Shown: positions 18,191 to 27,776 of the stretch, one piece after another
How the letters are laid out: each line of letters begins with the position of its first letter
How positions within the stretch are numbered: the first letter of the stretch is position 1
Notes under the pieces: generated by a model
Databases searched by the model: none
Told to the model about the DNA's origin: nothing
What the model saw: the letters and a program-made list of their open reading frames with translations, nothing else
NCBI RefSeq assembly: GCF_032930845.1
Contig: NZ_CP136758.1
Location: 1,689,001 to 1,753,000, forward strand
Source of the DNA: Parvularcula sp. LCG005
GTDB taxonomy: Bacteria; Pseudomonadota; Alphaproteobacteria; Caulobacterales; Parvularculaceae
Reading direction: 5' to 3'
Length of the DNA: 64,000 nucleotides
Translations under genes and position numbers: made by a program

Positions 18191-19558
18191 GTGAGACGCT
18201 TTTCTATCAGTGTTTACGCAGCGTTGGCTGTGTCCGTTCTCTCTGCGCTGGTGACCAGCGCGCATAGCCAGACCTTGCTGCGCGATGCCGAGATCGAGCA
18301 ATATCTTGAGGACTATGCGAACCCCCTCTTCGTTGCTGCCGGCCTCGATCCCAACGCTGTTGAGATCTACCTGATCGGCGACCAGTCTCTGAACGCGTTT
18401 GTCACCGCGGGCCTCAAAGTCTTCGTCCATACCGGGCTGATCACGGCTGCTGACAATCCCAACCAGATTGAAGGCGTGCTGGCCCACGAGACCGGGCACC
18501 TCGCCGGCGGCCACCAGCAGCGCGGCTCAGAGGCCATGGCACAGGCCAGCCGCCCTGCCATGCTCAGTCTGGTTCTCGGCGCCATCGCGGTCGCCGCCGG
18601 GTCGCCTGAAGCGGGCATGTCGATCATGGGACTGGGCCAGAACATCGCCCTTGGCGAGTTTCTCGCCTATAATCAGGGGCAGGAATCCGCCGCCGACCAG
18701 GCCGCCGTCACTTATCTCGAGCAGGTCGGTCACTCAGGCGAAGGGCTTGTCGAGTTCTTCAGCAAGCTGTCCAACCGTCAGTTGCTGACCGCCTACAAGA
18801 TCGATCCCTACCTGCAGACACACCCTCTCGCCATCAAGCGGATGAACCGCCTGCGCGATCGCGTGGCGTCGCAAACCCATGCTGAGGTCACCGACAGCGA
18901 AGAGGCGATGTTCCGCCTGAAAATGATCCAGGCGAAGATCCTGGGTTTTGTCAGCGACCCCTACACGACGCTGCGGCAGTACCCGCTGTCCGACCAGACA
19001 CCGCCGGCGCGCTATGCGCGTGCGGTCGCCTATTACCGCTCGTCGCGTCTCGAGGATGCTCTGAAAGAAACGAACCGCCTGATCGAATTCCAGCCGGAAA
19101 ACCCTTTCTTTCAGGAACTGAAGGGCCAGATGCTGTTCGAACACGGGAAGATTGCTGAATCGGTCGAGCCCCATCGTCGATCAGTCGAACTCGCCCCTCA
19201 ATATGCTCTTCTCAAGATCAACCTGGCCCGGGCGCTGGTTGCTCTTGAGAAGGAAGAAACCACCAATGAGGCGGTGACCATTCTTCGAACCGCCCTGCAG
19301 ATGGAGCCGCGCAACAGCTTCGGCTGGTCTGAGCTGGCCCGTGCCGAGGCGTTTCTCGGCGATGAAGCCGAAGCCAGCCTGGCCCAGGCGCAGGCCTATT
19401 TTGCAGTTGGTAACTATCCTGGTGCACACAGGTTTGCGAGCCGCGCCCGAGACCTCCTCGAAGTCGGTACGCCAGAGCACCTGCAGGCGCTGGACATCGT
19501 CGTCGCATCCGAAGAAGAGGCGTACGAGGCGATGAACCGCCGGGAAAGACGCCGATAG
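18191..19558 (+). CDS. M48 family metalloprotease with TPR region (BepA-like)
   Basis: A 455-residue protein with a signal peptide ending near SAHSQ, an M48 domain with zinc motif HETGH (99-103) and third-ligand region QGQESAADQAAV, and a C-terminal half of helical TPR-like repeats. BepA-type proteins degrade stalled outer-membrane proteins in the periplasm and help LPS-transport assembly; that role is inferred from domain order. The start is GTG at 18191, preceded by GCAGGA. A seven-codon mini-frame beginning ATG at 18171 ends in a TGA that overlaps this GTG. The DsbA-like gene follows after eight bases. Confidence 0.9.
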   Translation: MRRFSISVYAALAVSVLSALVTSAHSQTLLRDAEIEQYLEDYANPLFVAAGLDPNAVEIYLIGDQSLNAFVTAGLKVFVHTGLITAADNPNQIEGVLAHETGHLAGGHQQRGSEAMAQASRPAMLSLVLGAIAVAAGSPEAGMSIMGLGQNIALGEFLAYNQGQESAADQAAVTYLEQVGHSGEGLVEFFSKLSNRQLLTAYKIDPYLQTHPLAIKRMNRLRDRVASQTHAEVTDSEEAMFRLKMIQAKILGFVSDPYTTLRQYPLSDQTPPARYARAVAYYRSSRLEDALKETNRLIEFQPENPFFQELKGQMLFEHGKIAESVEPHRRSVELAPQYALLKINLARALVALEKEETTNEAVTILRTALQMEPRNSFGWSELARAEAFLGDEAEASLAQAQAYFAVGNYPGAHRFASRARDLLEVGTPEHLQALDIVVASEEEAYEAMNRRERRR

Positions 19559-19566
19559 GAACGAAG

Positions 19567-20352
19567 ATGACGTCCAGAATTCTGTTTGCCGCCGCCGGCG
19601 CAACCTTCATCGCCGCGCTGGCTGCCTCAAACCTGATGACGGCCGGCTCTGCCACGGCGGCACCGCCAGCGGACCGTGAAGAGATCGAGACAATCGTCCG
19701 GGAATATCTGCTTGAGCACCCGGAAGTTATTTTCGAGGCCGTCGAGCGCTACAGCGCCCGCGAATCAGAGCGGGCCAGAGCCATCGCTGAAGGCGAAATC
19801 CGGAACACACTGCCGACGCTTCTGTCCGGGGACACGGGTCACGTCATGGGCGCCGATGTGGCAGACACAGAAGTTCTGGTTGTCGAGTTTTATGACTATC
19901 ATTGCAGCTTCTGCCGCAACGCGGTCGACATGGTGATGGATCTTTCCGAGCAGAAAGGTGTCCGGGTTGTTCTTCAGGAACTGCCCGTGATCACCCAGCG
20001 TTCTCAGGAAGTGGCGATCGCATCATTGTCCGTAACCGATCCTGCTGCCTTCAAGAAGTTCCATCGGGCCCTGTTCGACATCAGCGGGCCGATCACAGAT
20101 CAGGCGCTAGCATCCGCCGCGCGCAAGGCCGGGCTGAAGCCCGCTGACCTGCAAAATACGATGACGGACAAAGCTTTGCGGCAGCCTCTTGAGCAAAAGC
20201 TTAATCTCTCTTTCGATATGGCCGCGTCCTTCGGCATTGACGGCACGCCGGCCTTTATCATTGCGTCTCCGGACGGCAAATTTGTCCGACTTATTAGCGG
20301 GATGGACGAATATGCTATCAAACAGGCTGTGGACGACGCCAAGCGCTCTTAG
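19567..20352 (+). CDS. DsbA family thiol:disulfide protein (Com1/ScsC-like)
   Basis: A 261-residue exported thioredoxin-fold protein. A signal peptide (about 1-32) leads into a helical N-terminal segment (REEIETIVREYLLEHPEVIF) typical of ScsC/Com1-type DsbA proteins, which can drive oligomerisation. The redox site is CSFC in YDYHCSFCRN and the cis-proline loop is GIDGTPAFI. It should form or reshuffle disulfides in the periplasm. AGGA lies six bases before the ATG, eight bases after the M48 protease stop, so the two are likely one unit for envelope protein quality control. Confidence 0.92.
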   Translation: MTSRILFAAAGATFIAALAASNLMTAGSATAAPPADREEIETIVREYLLEHPEVIFEAVERYSARESERARAIAEGEIRNTLPTLLSGDTGHVMGADVADTEVLVVEFYDYHCSFCRNAVDMVMDLSEQKGVRVVLQELPVITQRSQEVAIASLSVTDPAAFKKFHRALFDISGPITDQALASAARKAGLKPADLQNTMTDKALRQPLEQKLNLSFDMAASFGIDGTPAFIIASPDGKFVRLISGMDEYAIKQAVDDAKRS

Positions 20353-20491
20353 GTGCGCCGCAAAATAGCGCGGAGCTTTCTGCTGCGTCAAAGCGACACG
20401 TGAAACCCCTCAAAACTGTTGCCGAATTGCACCGCGCGGGCAAAAGTCGGCTTCGCACCCGCGAAAAGCGTCATCAAACCGTCGCTTTCAA

Positions 20492-20520
20492 TTGACACTT
20501 TTGTGTCCAGAACATTACGT
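20492..20520 (+). promoter_or_regulatory. candidate promoter of the TonB-receptor gene
   Basis: A perfect -35 hexamer TTGACA (20492-20497) is followed after 17 bases by TTACGT, a weak -10 match. The 277-base gap before the receptor gene holds no gene. The leader would be about 100 bases long. Confidence 0.35.
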
Positions 20521-20629
20521 TTTCTTGACGTTGCTGTCTGTCGGAGAGGTTCTCTTCGGAAGGCATGACGGTGGGCCTCTCGAAACGGGACGATAATCTC
20601 GTGCGAGTACATCTTTTAATGGGGTTACA

Positions 20630-23600
20630 ATGACTGACACAAGCAAGACTGACGACCTGGTTCGTCTGGCGCCGGGCCTTAAGGCTCTGCTGGTCGCTGG
20701 TGCTTCGGCACTCGCCATCTCCATGGCACCAGCCTATGCGCAAGACACATCTGACGACGATGACGTCGATGTTATCGAAGAAGCCGACGAATCCACTGAA
20801 GGCGATGCCATCGTCGTTACGGGTTCGCGCCTTCGCAAAGACACCTTCTCTTCCATCTCGCCTCTGCAGGTCATCAGCTCGGATGTCAGCCGCGAAGCCG
20901 GTCTGATCGATCCAGCATCGATCCTACAGAATTCGACCGCTGCTACCGGTCAGCAAATCGACGACACGTTCGCCGGTTTCGTGACCGATAACGGCCCAGG
21001 TTCGTCAACGGTTGACCTTCGCGGTCTGGGCGCCACGCGCACCCTGGTCCTGCTGAACGGCCGTCGCGTTGGCCCAGCCGGTGTTGAAGGCGCGCCACGC
21101 GCTCCTGACCTCAACCTGATCCCACGCGCTCTGGTTGACCAGTACGACCTGCTGCTCGACGGTGCATCGTCGATCTACGGTTCGGACGCTGTTGCCGGTG
21201 TGACGAACGTCATCCTGCGGAAAGACTTTGACGGTCTTGAGCTGGAATTCTTCGGCACCAAGCCTGTCCACGACAATGGTGAAAACTACACGGTTCGCGG
21301 TGCTTACGGCTTCAACACGGACCGCGGCTTTGCTGGTATCGGTGCTGAATACACCAAGATCAAATCGATGTCCTTTGCCGACCGTCCTTGGACGGATGGC
21401 TGTGACCAGCACTACGAAATCGACGAAAACGGCAACATCCGTACCGAAGGCGTCGGCACAAAAGGCTATCTGGAGCGTGACTTCGGTCTGACCGTCGCTT
21501 CTAGCCCTTGTAAAGTGGGCCGTCGGATCGGCAACGTCGACTTCTATCCAGTCGCTTCAACCACATATTACACACCGGGCACGACGAACATCGGCTTCCC
21601 GAACTACTCAGACACGTTTGCATTCAGCGTGCCGATCGATTTCGACGGCGACGGGGTGCTCGACGTCGATGCGACAGACTACTCAACCTACATTCAAGAC
21701 AACAAAGACTTCGATCTCATCCCAGAGAGCGACCGTTATTCTGTCATGGCCTACGGTGAGTACGTCCTCGAAGGTGAGATGAACATCACACCATATTTCG
21801 AGGCGCTGTTCTCCGGTCGCGAGACGACACAGAACTCGGCTCAGCCACAGTTCTTCCCTGTGGTCTCGGCTGATAACCCATTCAACCCTTGCGGCACATC
21901 TGCCTCGGTGGATTGCGGTCTGGAACTCGGCACACTGTTCAGCAACCCGAACTACCGGTCGGCCTTCTTCGACTATTACGGTGCGTATCCGGAAGACTTC
22001 GGCTACCCACGCGCAAGTGGTCCAGTTGACCTCCGGCCGGTTGTCGCTGTCACCGGTGACCGTCGTTCGGCCTACTCCAAAGTCGAGCAGTTCCGCTTCG
22101 TCGGTGGTGCCCGCGGCGACCTGCCGTTCATTTCGGCTGGCCCGATCGCCAACTGGAACTTCGACGTCTACGGTTCGTATCAGACCAGCACCGGTGAAGC
22201 CCGTCGTGACGGTATCCGTCAGGACCGCCTCGACCTGTCGCTCGGCAACTACTCCTCTGCCGGTACGCCGTGTGCCAACGATTCAGGCGTTACGCTCGAC
22301 GGTTCGGTAACGAACGGTTGTGTGCCTGTGAACCTGTTCGCGCCATCACTGTACAGCTCTGTTCGCGGCGAATTCGCGACACAGGCTGAGCGCGACTACC
22401 TGTTCGACAGCCGTGATTTCGATACAACCTACGACCAGACTGTTTTCTCTGCGTTCGTTTCCGGCGACGTTCTGAACCTGCCAGCAGGCTCAGTCGGCCT
22501 GGGTATCGGTGCGGAATGGCGCAAGGACGAGCTGGACTCCATGCCAGACGACATTGCGGCTGACGGTCTCTTCTTCGGCTTCTTCGCTGACGAAGGTGCG
22601 CAAGCAGAAAGCACGATCAAAGAGCTTTTCGCTGAAACTCGCGTTCCAATTCTGGCCAATAAGCCGCTGGCTTACGAGCTGACCTTGGAACTCTCCGGTC
22701 GTTACACGGAAGTGGAACTGACCAGCGATGAAAGCGGTACAGAAACGACTGACGACACCACTTACTCAGCAAAATTGGCTTACCGTCCGGTCAGCTCGCT
22801 TCTGCTGCGTGGTACCTACGGTACGTCGTTCCGTGCACCGAACCTGGGCGAGTACGGCCTGCGTTCGCAAACCGGCTTCCTGACTGTGTTCGACCCTTGT
22901 ATCGTTCCTGACGATGCGTACAGCCAGATCGACAACACCTATAACCCTGCTCTCGACGACCGTGAGGCTCAGACCATCACAGCCTGTCAGCGCGAAGGTG
23001 TTGATCCATTCACGCTGGGTCTTCCAGACACTGCCGGTGGCGCTCAACTGCCACAAAACCTCAGCACGGAAATCCAGTCCGGTGCAGGTACGGGTCTCCG
23101 TCCAGAGACGTCTGAATCCTACACAGCTGGCTTCTCGTTCGAACAGCCTTGGTTCGACGCGTTCGACCTGAGCCTCGGCATGACGTATTACGATATCGAG
23201 ATCACAGACACCATCATCGAGCCTACAGCTGGCTTCGTTGTGGCTGACTGTTTCCTCGTCGATGATGCGGCAACCCGTCGTTCAGCCTTCTGTGACCGGA
23301 TTACCCGTGCAGATGGCGGTTCTGGCACAATCGACCTGATCAACGTTGGCTTCATCAACCGTGACCTCGAAACGGCTGTTGGTATCGACTACAACATGGT
23401 CTTCCGTAAGGAACTGGAACTGTTCGAAACGCCAATGGACTTCACGTTCGATCTTCGCCTGAACCAGGTGAAAGAGCGTAACCTCGTGATCAGCCAGGCC
23501 GATGGTACCCTCGACGTCCAGGAATATGCTGGCGAGTGGGGCTTCCCTGAGTGGAATGGTATCGGTTCGTTCCGTCTGGACGTCGGTGACTATCGCTGGT

Positions 23601-23941
23601 CGTGGACAACGAACTACCTTGGCGCTGTCAGCCAGGATCCAGATGACGTCGATGAATTCGATGACGCCGTCGACGGTCTGTCCGACACCTGCCTTGGCCC
23701 AACACTGGGTGACGTTCTCTGCCGCGACTATGCCGAAGCAGACAACTACTTCACTCACACAGCGTCGCTCTACTACCGTGGCGACAGCTGGACCTTGGGT
23801 GCGGGTATCCGGAACGTGTTCGACACGGCTCCTCCAATGGTGGACTCGAGCGAAATTACTGCTCGGAACAACACACCACTTGGCTACGGTTACGACCTCA
23901 TGGGCCGGACCTACTACGTCAACATCGGCAAAGAGTTCTAA
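20630..23941 (+). CDS. TonB-dependent outer-membrane receptor
   Basis: A 1103-residue receptor. A signal peptide ends at APAYAQ, an acidic linker follows, then AIVVTGSRL (TonB box-like start of the plug), a plug domain with STVDLRGLGATRTLVLLNGR and SSIYGSDAVAGVTNVI, and a 22-strand-type barrel with LLRGTYGTSFRAPNLGE and a terminal Phe (NIGKEF) needed for BAM-mediated insertion. It belongs to the large receptors of the Oar/CirA-like type that import siderophores, peptides or saccharides; the ligand is unknown. The adjacent S9 peptidase hints at peptides. Pro codons are mostly CCA and CCT, unlike neighbouring genes, as in highly expressed genes. Confidence 0.95.
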   Translation: MTDTSKTDDLVRLAPGLKALLVAGASALAISMAPAYAQDTSDDDDVDVIEEADESTEGDAIVVTGSRLRKDTFSSISPLQVISSDVSREAGLIDPASILQNSTAATGQQIDDTFAGFVTDNGPGSSTVDLRGLGATRTLVLLNGRRVGPAGVEGAPRAPDLNLIPRALVDQYDLLLDGASSIYGSDAVAGVTNVILRKDFDGLELEFFGTKPVHDNGENYTVRGAYGFNTDRGFAGIGAEYTKIKSMSFADRPWTDGCDQHYEIDENGNIRTEGVGTKGYLERDFGLTVASSPCKVGRRIGNVDFYPVASTTYYTPGTTNIGFPNYSDTFAFSVPIDFDGDGVLDVDATDYSTYIQDNKDFDLIPESDRYSVMAYGEYVLEGEMNITPYFEALFSGRETTQNSAQPQFFPVVSADNPFNPCGTSASVDCGLELGTLFSNPNYRSAFFDYYGAYPEDFGYPRASGPVDLRPVVAVTGDRRSAYSKVEQFRFVGGARGDLPFISAGPIANWNFDVYGSYQTSTGEARRDGIRQDRLDLSLGNYSSAGTPCANDSGVTLDGSVTNGCVPVNLFAPSLYSSVRGEFATQAERDYLFDSRDFDTTYDQTVFSAFVSGDVLNLPAGSVGLGIGAEWRKDELDSMPDDIAADGLFFGFFADEGAQAESTIKELFAETRVPILANKPLAYELTLELSGRYTEVELTSDESGTETTDDTTYSAKLAYRPVSSLLLRGTYGTSFRAPNLGEYGLRSQTGFLTVFDPCIVPDDAYSQIDNTYNPALDDREAQTITACQREGVDPFTLGLPDTAGGAQLPQNLSTEIQSGAGTGLRPETSESYTAGFSFEQPWFDAFDLSLGMTYYDIEITDTIIEPTAGFVVADCFLVDDAATRRSAFCDRITRADGGSGTIDLINVGFINRDLETAVGIDYNMVFRKELELFETPMDFTFDLRLNQVKERNLVISQADGTLDVQEYAGEWGFPEWNGIGSFRLDVGDYRWSWTTNYLGAVSQDPDDVDEFDDAVDGLSDTCLGPTLGDVLCRDYAEADNYFTHTASLYYRGDSWTLGAGIRNVFDTAPPMVDSSEITARNNTPLGYGYDLMGRTYYVNIGKEF

Positions 23942-23966
23942 TTCGAACTCAATTGTCGCACTATTA

Positions 23967-23995
23967 TCCCCGGCGCTCGCGCCGGGGATTTTTGT
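23967..23995 (+). terminator. intrinsic terminator after the TonB receptor
   Basis: A perfect 10-bp stem (TCCCCGGCGC / GCGCCGGGGA) with a two-base apex, followed by a TTTTTG run, starts 26 bases beyond the receptor stop. Confidence 0.9.
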
Positions 23996-24111
23996 TTGTA
24001 TTTACCCTTTACGATTTGACGCAGTGAGATTTATGTTTTGGCCAAGTCGTTGATTTGGTGGCATAGTCACTTCTGTTACGATGGGTCGTGGGAACTCTCT
24101 GGAGGTTTTGA

Positions 24112-26061
24112 ATGTCAGTCATCCGACAGCTCGCTTTTGCTACAGCGGCGATCTCGGTCATGGCAGGTCAGGTTTCGGCGCAGGAAGAAATTCCGCTCGA
24201 ATACTTTGCCCTGCGGGAAGTGATCCAGAACGTCGAACTTTCGCCCGACGGGAAACATTTGTCCCTGATGAAGATCCAGGGTCGCGATGGCGATCCGATC
24301 ATCGAAATCTATGAGACCGACGATCTGTCCAAGGATCCTATCCGTCTCGCCGCCGACCCCATGGAATTCACCTCCCAGAGCTGGGTGAGTGATGACCTGC
24401 TGGTATTCTCCGCCCGCCAGCGTCTGTACAAGCGCATCAATGGCTTCAACCAGGGTGTGTTTGTCGGCCGGGTCGCGTCGTACAACATGAAGGAACGCAA
24501 GTTCCAGCAGTTCGGCGACAATACGAGCCTTGAGAACCTGCTGCCGAGCCAGCCTGACACCGTCCTGATTTCCGAATCACGGACAAACTCCAGTTTCGAT
24601 CAGGATGATCCGTTCGCGAACTTCCGCCCGCGGGCCTATTACGAGCTCAACCTGAATACCGGTGCCAAAAAACTGGTCTTCAAGGGCAATGAGAAAATCG
24701 CCTCCGCTCAATTCGATTCAGACGGCAACCCACGGAACGCCTTTGGTTACGATGCGCCGGCGAAGGAATTCGTCTATTACGGCCGTATGCCTGGCGACTC
24801 GAGCTGGGAAGAAGTCTATCGCCGCGACAGCTTCGATTATGAAGACTTCACGCCATCCGGGTTCAAGAAGGACGATCCGTCCACTGGCTATGTCATTGCG
24901 ACCAATGGTTATGACGTCTACGGCCTGTGGAACTTTGACTGGGAAAAGGGTGAGTTCGGCGATCTGGTGTTCCGCGACAAGGCGGCCGATGTCGGCGGCG
25001 TCCGGAACCACCCGAACACGTGGTCTCACCCGGAAGAAGTCGTTGGCTTCTATTATTACGGTGCCAAGCCGCAATGGGTTTATTTCGACAAGGAAGTCGA
25101 AGCGCTCTACCAGTCGCTCGAGAGCAACCTGCCAGATGCCTACAATGTCAGCATTCCGAGCATGTCGCGCGACGGCAAGAAATACATCGTCTATAACACA
25201 GGGCCTCACGATCCCGGTACATACTACCTGATCAACAATGGTCAGGCACAGGTGATCGGCAAACATATGCCGCTGATCCGTTCAGAGCAGCTGGCTGATG
25301 TGGAGTTTGTCGAATACACGGCCCGCGACGGCCGGACCATTCGCGGCTACATCACCATCCCGGCGCAGGGCGAGAAGCCTTATCCGGCCGTGATCATGCC
25401 ACACGGCGGACCGTTCGTGGGCGAGATGCCGGCCTATGATGAGTGGGCCCAAATGTTCGCCAGCCGCGGCTATCTGGTGTTCCAGCCACAGTTCCTGGCC
25501 TCTCGCGGCTGGGGTCAGTCGCAATACATCGATTTCTTGGGCCAAGGCGGCTACAAGATGCAGGACGACAAGGATGACGGTGCGCAATACCTGATTGATC
25601 AGGGGTGGACCGAGCCTGATCGCATCGCAATGTATGGCTGGTCCTATGGTGGCTATGCGTCTGCAGTTGCCGCCAGCCGGACACCGCAGATGTACCAGTG
25701 TGTCATGCCGGGTGCAGCTGTTCTGGATACGGATCTTCAGAAGAAGTACAACCAGCAGGGCGCCATCGACGCTTCGTATGACTTCGCTGAGCGTCGTTAT
25801 TCGGGCATCAATCCGATCGAAGAAATCGACAAGATCAACGTCCCCATGCTGTTGATCCACGGCGATGTCGATCAGCGCGTGCCATTTGAACATTTCAAAC
25901 GCTACACCAAAGAGCTGAAAGGCAAAGGCAAGGATGTGCAGGAGTTGGTGCTGAAAGAAGCCGACCACTTCTACAACACTCTTTACTATCGCCATCAGAT
26001 CGCTCTTTACACGAAGCTGATCGACTATCTTGAGAACGATTGCGGACCTGGGGGTCTGTAA
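24112..26061 (+). CDS. S9 family serine peptidase (prolyl oligopeptidase type)
   Basis: A 649-residue exported peptidase. A signal peptide ends near QVSAQ, a beta-propeller-like region fills about 30-370, and an alpha/beta-hydrolase domain holds the triad: Ser511 in GWSYGGYAS, Asp587 in HGDVDQRVP and His619 in EADHFYN. S9C-type enzymes release acylated or dipeptidyl residues from oligopeptides in the periplasm. GGAGG lies seven bases before the ATG. The gene has its own leader downstream of the receptor's terminator, so it is a neighbour rather than an operon partner, though joint peptide use is plausible. Confidence 0.94.
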   Translation: MSVIRQLAFATAAISVMAGQVSAQEEIPLEYFALREVIQNVELSPDGKHLSLMKIQGRDGDPIIEIYETDDLSKDPIRLAADPMEFTSQSWVSDDLLVFSARQRLYKRINGFNQGVFVGRVASYNMKERKFQQFGDNTSLENLLPSQPDTVLISESRTNSSFDQDDPFANFRPRAYYELNLNTGAKKLVFKGNEKIASAQFDSDGNPRNAFGYDAPAKEFVYYGRMPGDSSWEEVYRRDSFDYEDFTPSGFKKDDPSTGYVIATNGYDVYGLWNFDWEKGEFGDLVFRDKAADVGGVRNHPNTWSHPEEVVGFYYYGAKPQWVYFDKEVEALYQSLESNLPDAYNVSIPSMSRDGKKYIVYNTGPHDPGTYYLINNGQAQVIGKHMPLIRSEQLADVEFVEYTARDGRTIRGYITIPAQGEKPYPAVIMPHGGPFVGEMPAYDEWAQMFASRGYLVFQPQFLASRGWGQSQYIDFLGQGGYKMQDDKDDGAQYLIDQGWTEPDRIAMYGWSYGGYASAVAASRTPQMYQCVMPGAAVLDTDLQKKYNQQGAIDASYDFAERRYSGINPIEEIDKINVPMLLIHGDVDQRVPFEHFKRYTKELKGKGKDVQELVLKEADHFYNTLYYRHQIALYTKLIDYLENDCGPGGL

Positions 26062-26080
26062 TTCGTTGGATACGAAATGA

Positions 26081-26107
26081 AAAAGCCGCCCCTCGGGGCG
26101 GCTTTTT
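26081..26107. terminator. bidirectional terminator between the S9 peptidase and thiG genes
   Basis: AAAAGCCGCCCC-TC-GGGGCGGCTTTT forms a 12-bp symmetric stem with T on both outer sides, so it can end the S9 transcript on plus and the thiSG transcript on minus. Confidence 0.88.
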
Positions 26108-26128
26108 TGATGCACCTATGGGTGTCGA

Positions 26129-26902
26129 TCAGATCAGGCCGGCCAACGGGCTGGACGGATCAGCATACATCCGGCGCGGCATCCGGCCCGCCAGATAGGC
26201 CTCCCGCCCCGCAATGACCGCGTGCTTCATGGCGCTCGCCATCATGATCGGGTCTTTTGCTTCGGCGATCGCGGTGTTCATCAGCACGGCGTCGCACCCC
26301 AATTCCATGGCGATGGCGGCATCGGACGCGGTCCCCACGCCGGCATCAACCAGCACTGGTACCTTAGCGCCTTCGACGATCAGACGAATGTTCACCCGGT
26401 TCTGGATCCCAAGGCCCGATCCGATCGGCGCACCGAGCGGCATGATCGCGCAGGCCCCCGCCTCTTCCAGACGACGCGCCATGACAGGATCGTCAGAGCA
26501 ATAGACCATCACGTCAAAGCCGTCCTTGATCAGCAGCTCCAGCGCGTGCAGCGTTTCAATCATGTCCGGATAAAGCGTCTTGGGGTCTGACAGGACCTCA
26601 AGCTTCACCAGATTCCAGCCGCCGGCCTCGCGGGCCAGCCGAAGGGTCCGCACCGCGTCTTCGCCGGTAAAACACCCGGCTGTGTTGGGCAGAAAGGTGT
26701 ATTTTTCGGGAGAGACATAATCGACCAGCATAGGCTGATCGCGATCCGTCAGATTGACCCGCCGAACCGCCACTGTGACGATCTCAGCACCGGCCGCTTC
26801 TGCAGCGGCCGCGTTCTGAGCGTAATCCTTGTATTTTCCGGTGCCCACGATCAGCCGTGAGGTAAAATGCCGCCCTGCGACTGTGAATCCGTCGTCGGTC
26901 AT
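26129..26902 (-). CDS. thiG: thiazole synthase
   Basis: A 257-residue TIM-barrel enzyme that builds the thiazole phosphate of thiamine from deoxyxylulose phosphate, dehydroglycine and sulfur delivered by ThiS. The Schiff-base lysine is in [41 protein letters not shown] and [11 protein letters not shown] are family signatures. ATG at 26902 shares its A with the thiS stop (TGATG); a TTG one codon earlier is less likely. Only thiS accompanies it; thiE, thiD and thiO are not nearby. Confidence 0.95.
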   Translation of the reverse strand: MTDDGFTVAGRHFTSRLIVGTGKYKDYAQNAAAAEAAGAEIVTVAVRRVNLTDRDQPMLVDYVSPEKYTFLPNTAGCFTGEDAVRTLRLAREAGGWNLVKLEVLSDPKTLYPDMIETLHALELLIKDGFDVMVYCSDDPVMARRLEEAGACAIMPLGAPIGSGLGIQNRVNIRLIVEGAKVPVLVDAGVGTASDAAIAMELGCDAVLMNTAIAEAKDPIMMASAMKHAVIAGREAYLAGRMPRRMYADPSSPLAGLI

Positions 26903-27117
26903 CAACCGCCTCCTACAAACTGGACAATTTCAATTCGATCACCATCGGCAATCGCCGTGGAGGCGAACGCCGATTTCGGCACGATGGCGAGGTTATGTTC
27001 GACCGCGATCTTGGTCACGGGAAGTTCCATGACCTCAAGCAGGCCAAGAACCGTCGCGGCCTCGACCGTCGTCCCCTCACCATTCAGAATGATTTCAACC
27101 ATTTGGCTGCCTTTCAC
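26902..27117 (-). CDS. thiS: sulfur carrier protein ThiS
   Basis: A 71-residue ubiquitin-like protein ending in Gly-Gly (FVGGG), the site adenylated and converted to thiocarboxylate to give sulfur to ThiG. GTG at 27117 has a strong AGGAGAGG site six bases upstream; the inner ATG at 27102 would give a more usual 66 residues but has only a weak AAAGG. The stop overlaps the thiG start by one base, so the two are translated together. Confidence 0.9.
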   Translation of the reverse strand: MKGSQMVEIILNGEGTTVEAATVLGLLEVMELPVTKIAVEHNLAIVPKSAFASTAIADGDRIEIVQFVGGG

Positions 27118-27265
27118 TGCAGACCTCTCCTATTGGCATCTAAAGTCGTCGCAGAAGCATCGCAAGGGGCGGGTCGGCCATGCAAATTGCTGATTTTCTT
27201 GCTCTTGAACGCCATGACTTTGTTGCCGCCCGCTCCGCATCGGGTTAGATGCGTGCGTTATTTGC

Positions 27266-27280
27266 ACCGCAGGATGCGGT
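27266..27280 (+). promoter_or_regulatory. small inverted repeat before accB
   Basis: ACCGCA-GGA-TGCGGT is a perfect 6-3-6 inverted repeat about 30 bases before the accB start, in the 194-base gap between divergent thiS and accB. It may be a leader hairpin or an operator; nothing further supports either. Confidence 0.3.
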
Positions 27281-27311
27281 AGCGCCCATTTACCAGACGG
27301 CAGGAGGACGG

Positions 27312-27776
27312 ATGTCCGACCCCAAAGAGCTAGAAAAAGATTTGGCCGCTATACGGGCATTGGCCGAAGTATTGGACGAGACCGGCCTGTCAGAGGTCGA
27401 GATCGAGCGCGGCAATGTTCGTCTGCGTGTGTCAAAATCAGCACCCATGATGTCCTACGCCCCGCAGGCGGCGCCAGCCCTGCCGGCCGCTGCCTCATCC
27501 GGTGGAAATGACGCTTCGGCCCCGGTCGACGCGGCCAGCCATCCGGGCGCTGTTACCGCACCAATGGTCGGTACCGCCTATCTCGCACCATCACCGGGCG
27601 CCGCTGCTTTTATCTCCGAAGGCAAACAGGTGTCTGAAGGTCAGACGTTGCTCATCATCGAAGCGATGAAGACAATGAACGAAATCAAGGCGACACGCTC
27701 CGGCACCGTCGTCAAAATCCTCGCCCGTGACGCCGAGCCGGTGGAATATGGCGAGCCATTGCTGATCATCGAATAG
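27312..27776 (+). CDS. accB: biotin carboxyl carrier protein of acetyl-CoA carboxylase
   Basis: A 154-residue AccB. An N-terminal helical part is followed by an Ala/Pro linker and the biotinyl domain, with the biotinylated lysine in [11 protein letters not shown] and the conserved AITAPMVGT-like segment [17 protein letters not shown]. It carries CO2 from AccC to the carboxyltransferase in the first step of fatty-acid synthesis. AGGAGG lies five bases before the ATG at 27312, which decides the start over an upstream ATG at 27249. Its TAG overlaps the GTG of accC by one base. Confidence 0.95.
   Translation: MSDPKELEKDLAAIRALAEVLDETGLSEVEIERGNVRLRVSKSAPMMSYAPQAAPALPAAASSGGNDASAPVDAASHPGAVTAPMVGTAYLAPSPGAAAFISEGKQVSEGQTLLIIEAMKTMNEIKATRSGTVVKILARDAEPVEYGEPLLIIE

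Noticed and set aside
27312-27776. EAMKTMN instead of EAMKMMN in AccB
   Set aside because: A Thr after the biotinyl lysine is common in alphaproteobacterial AccB.
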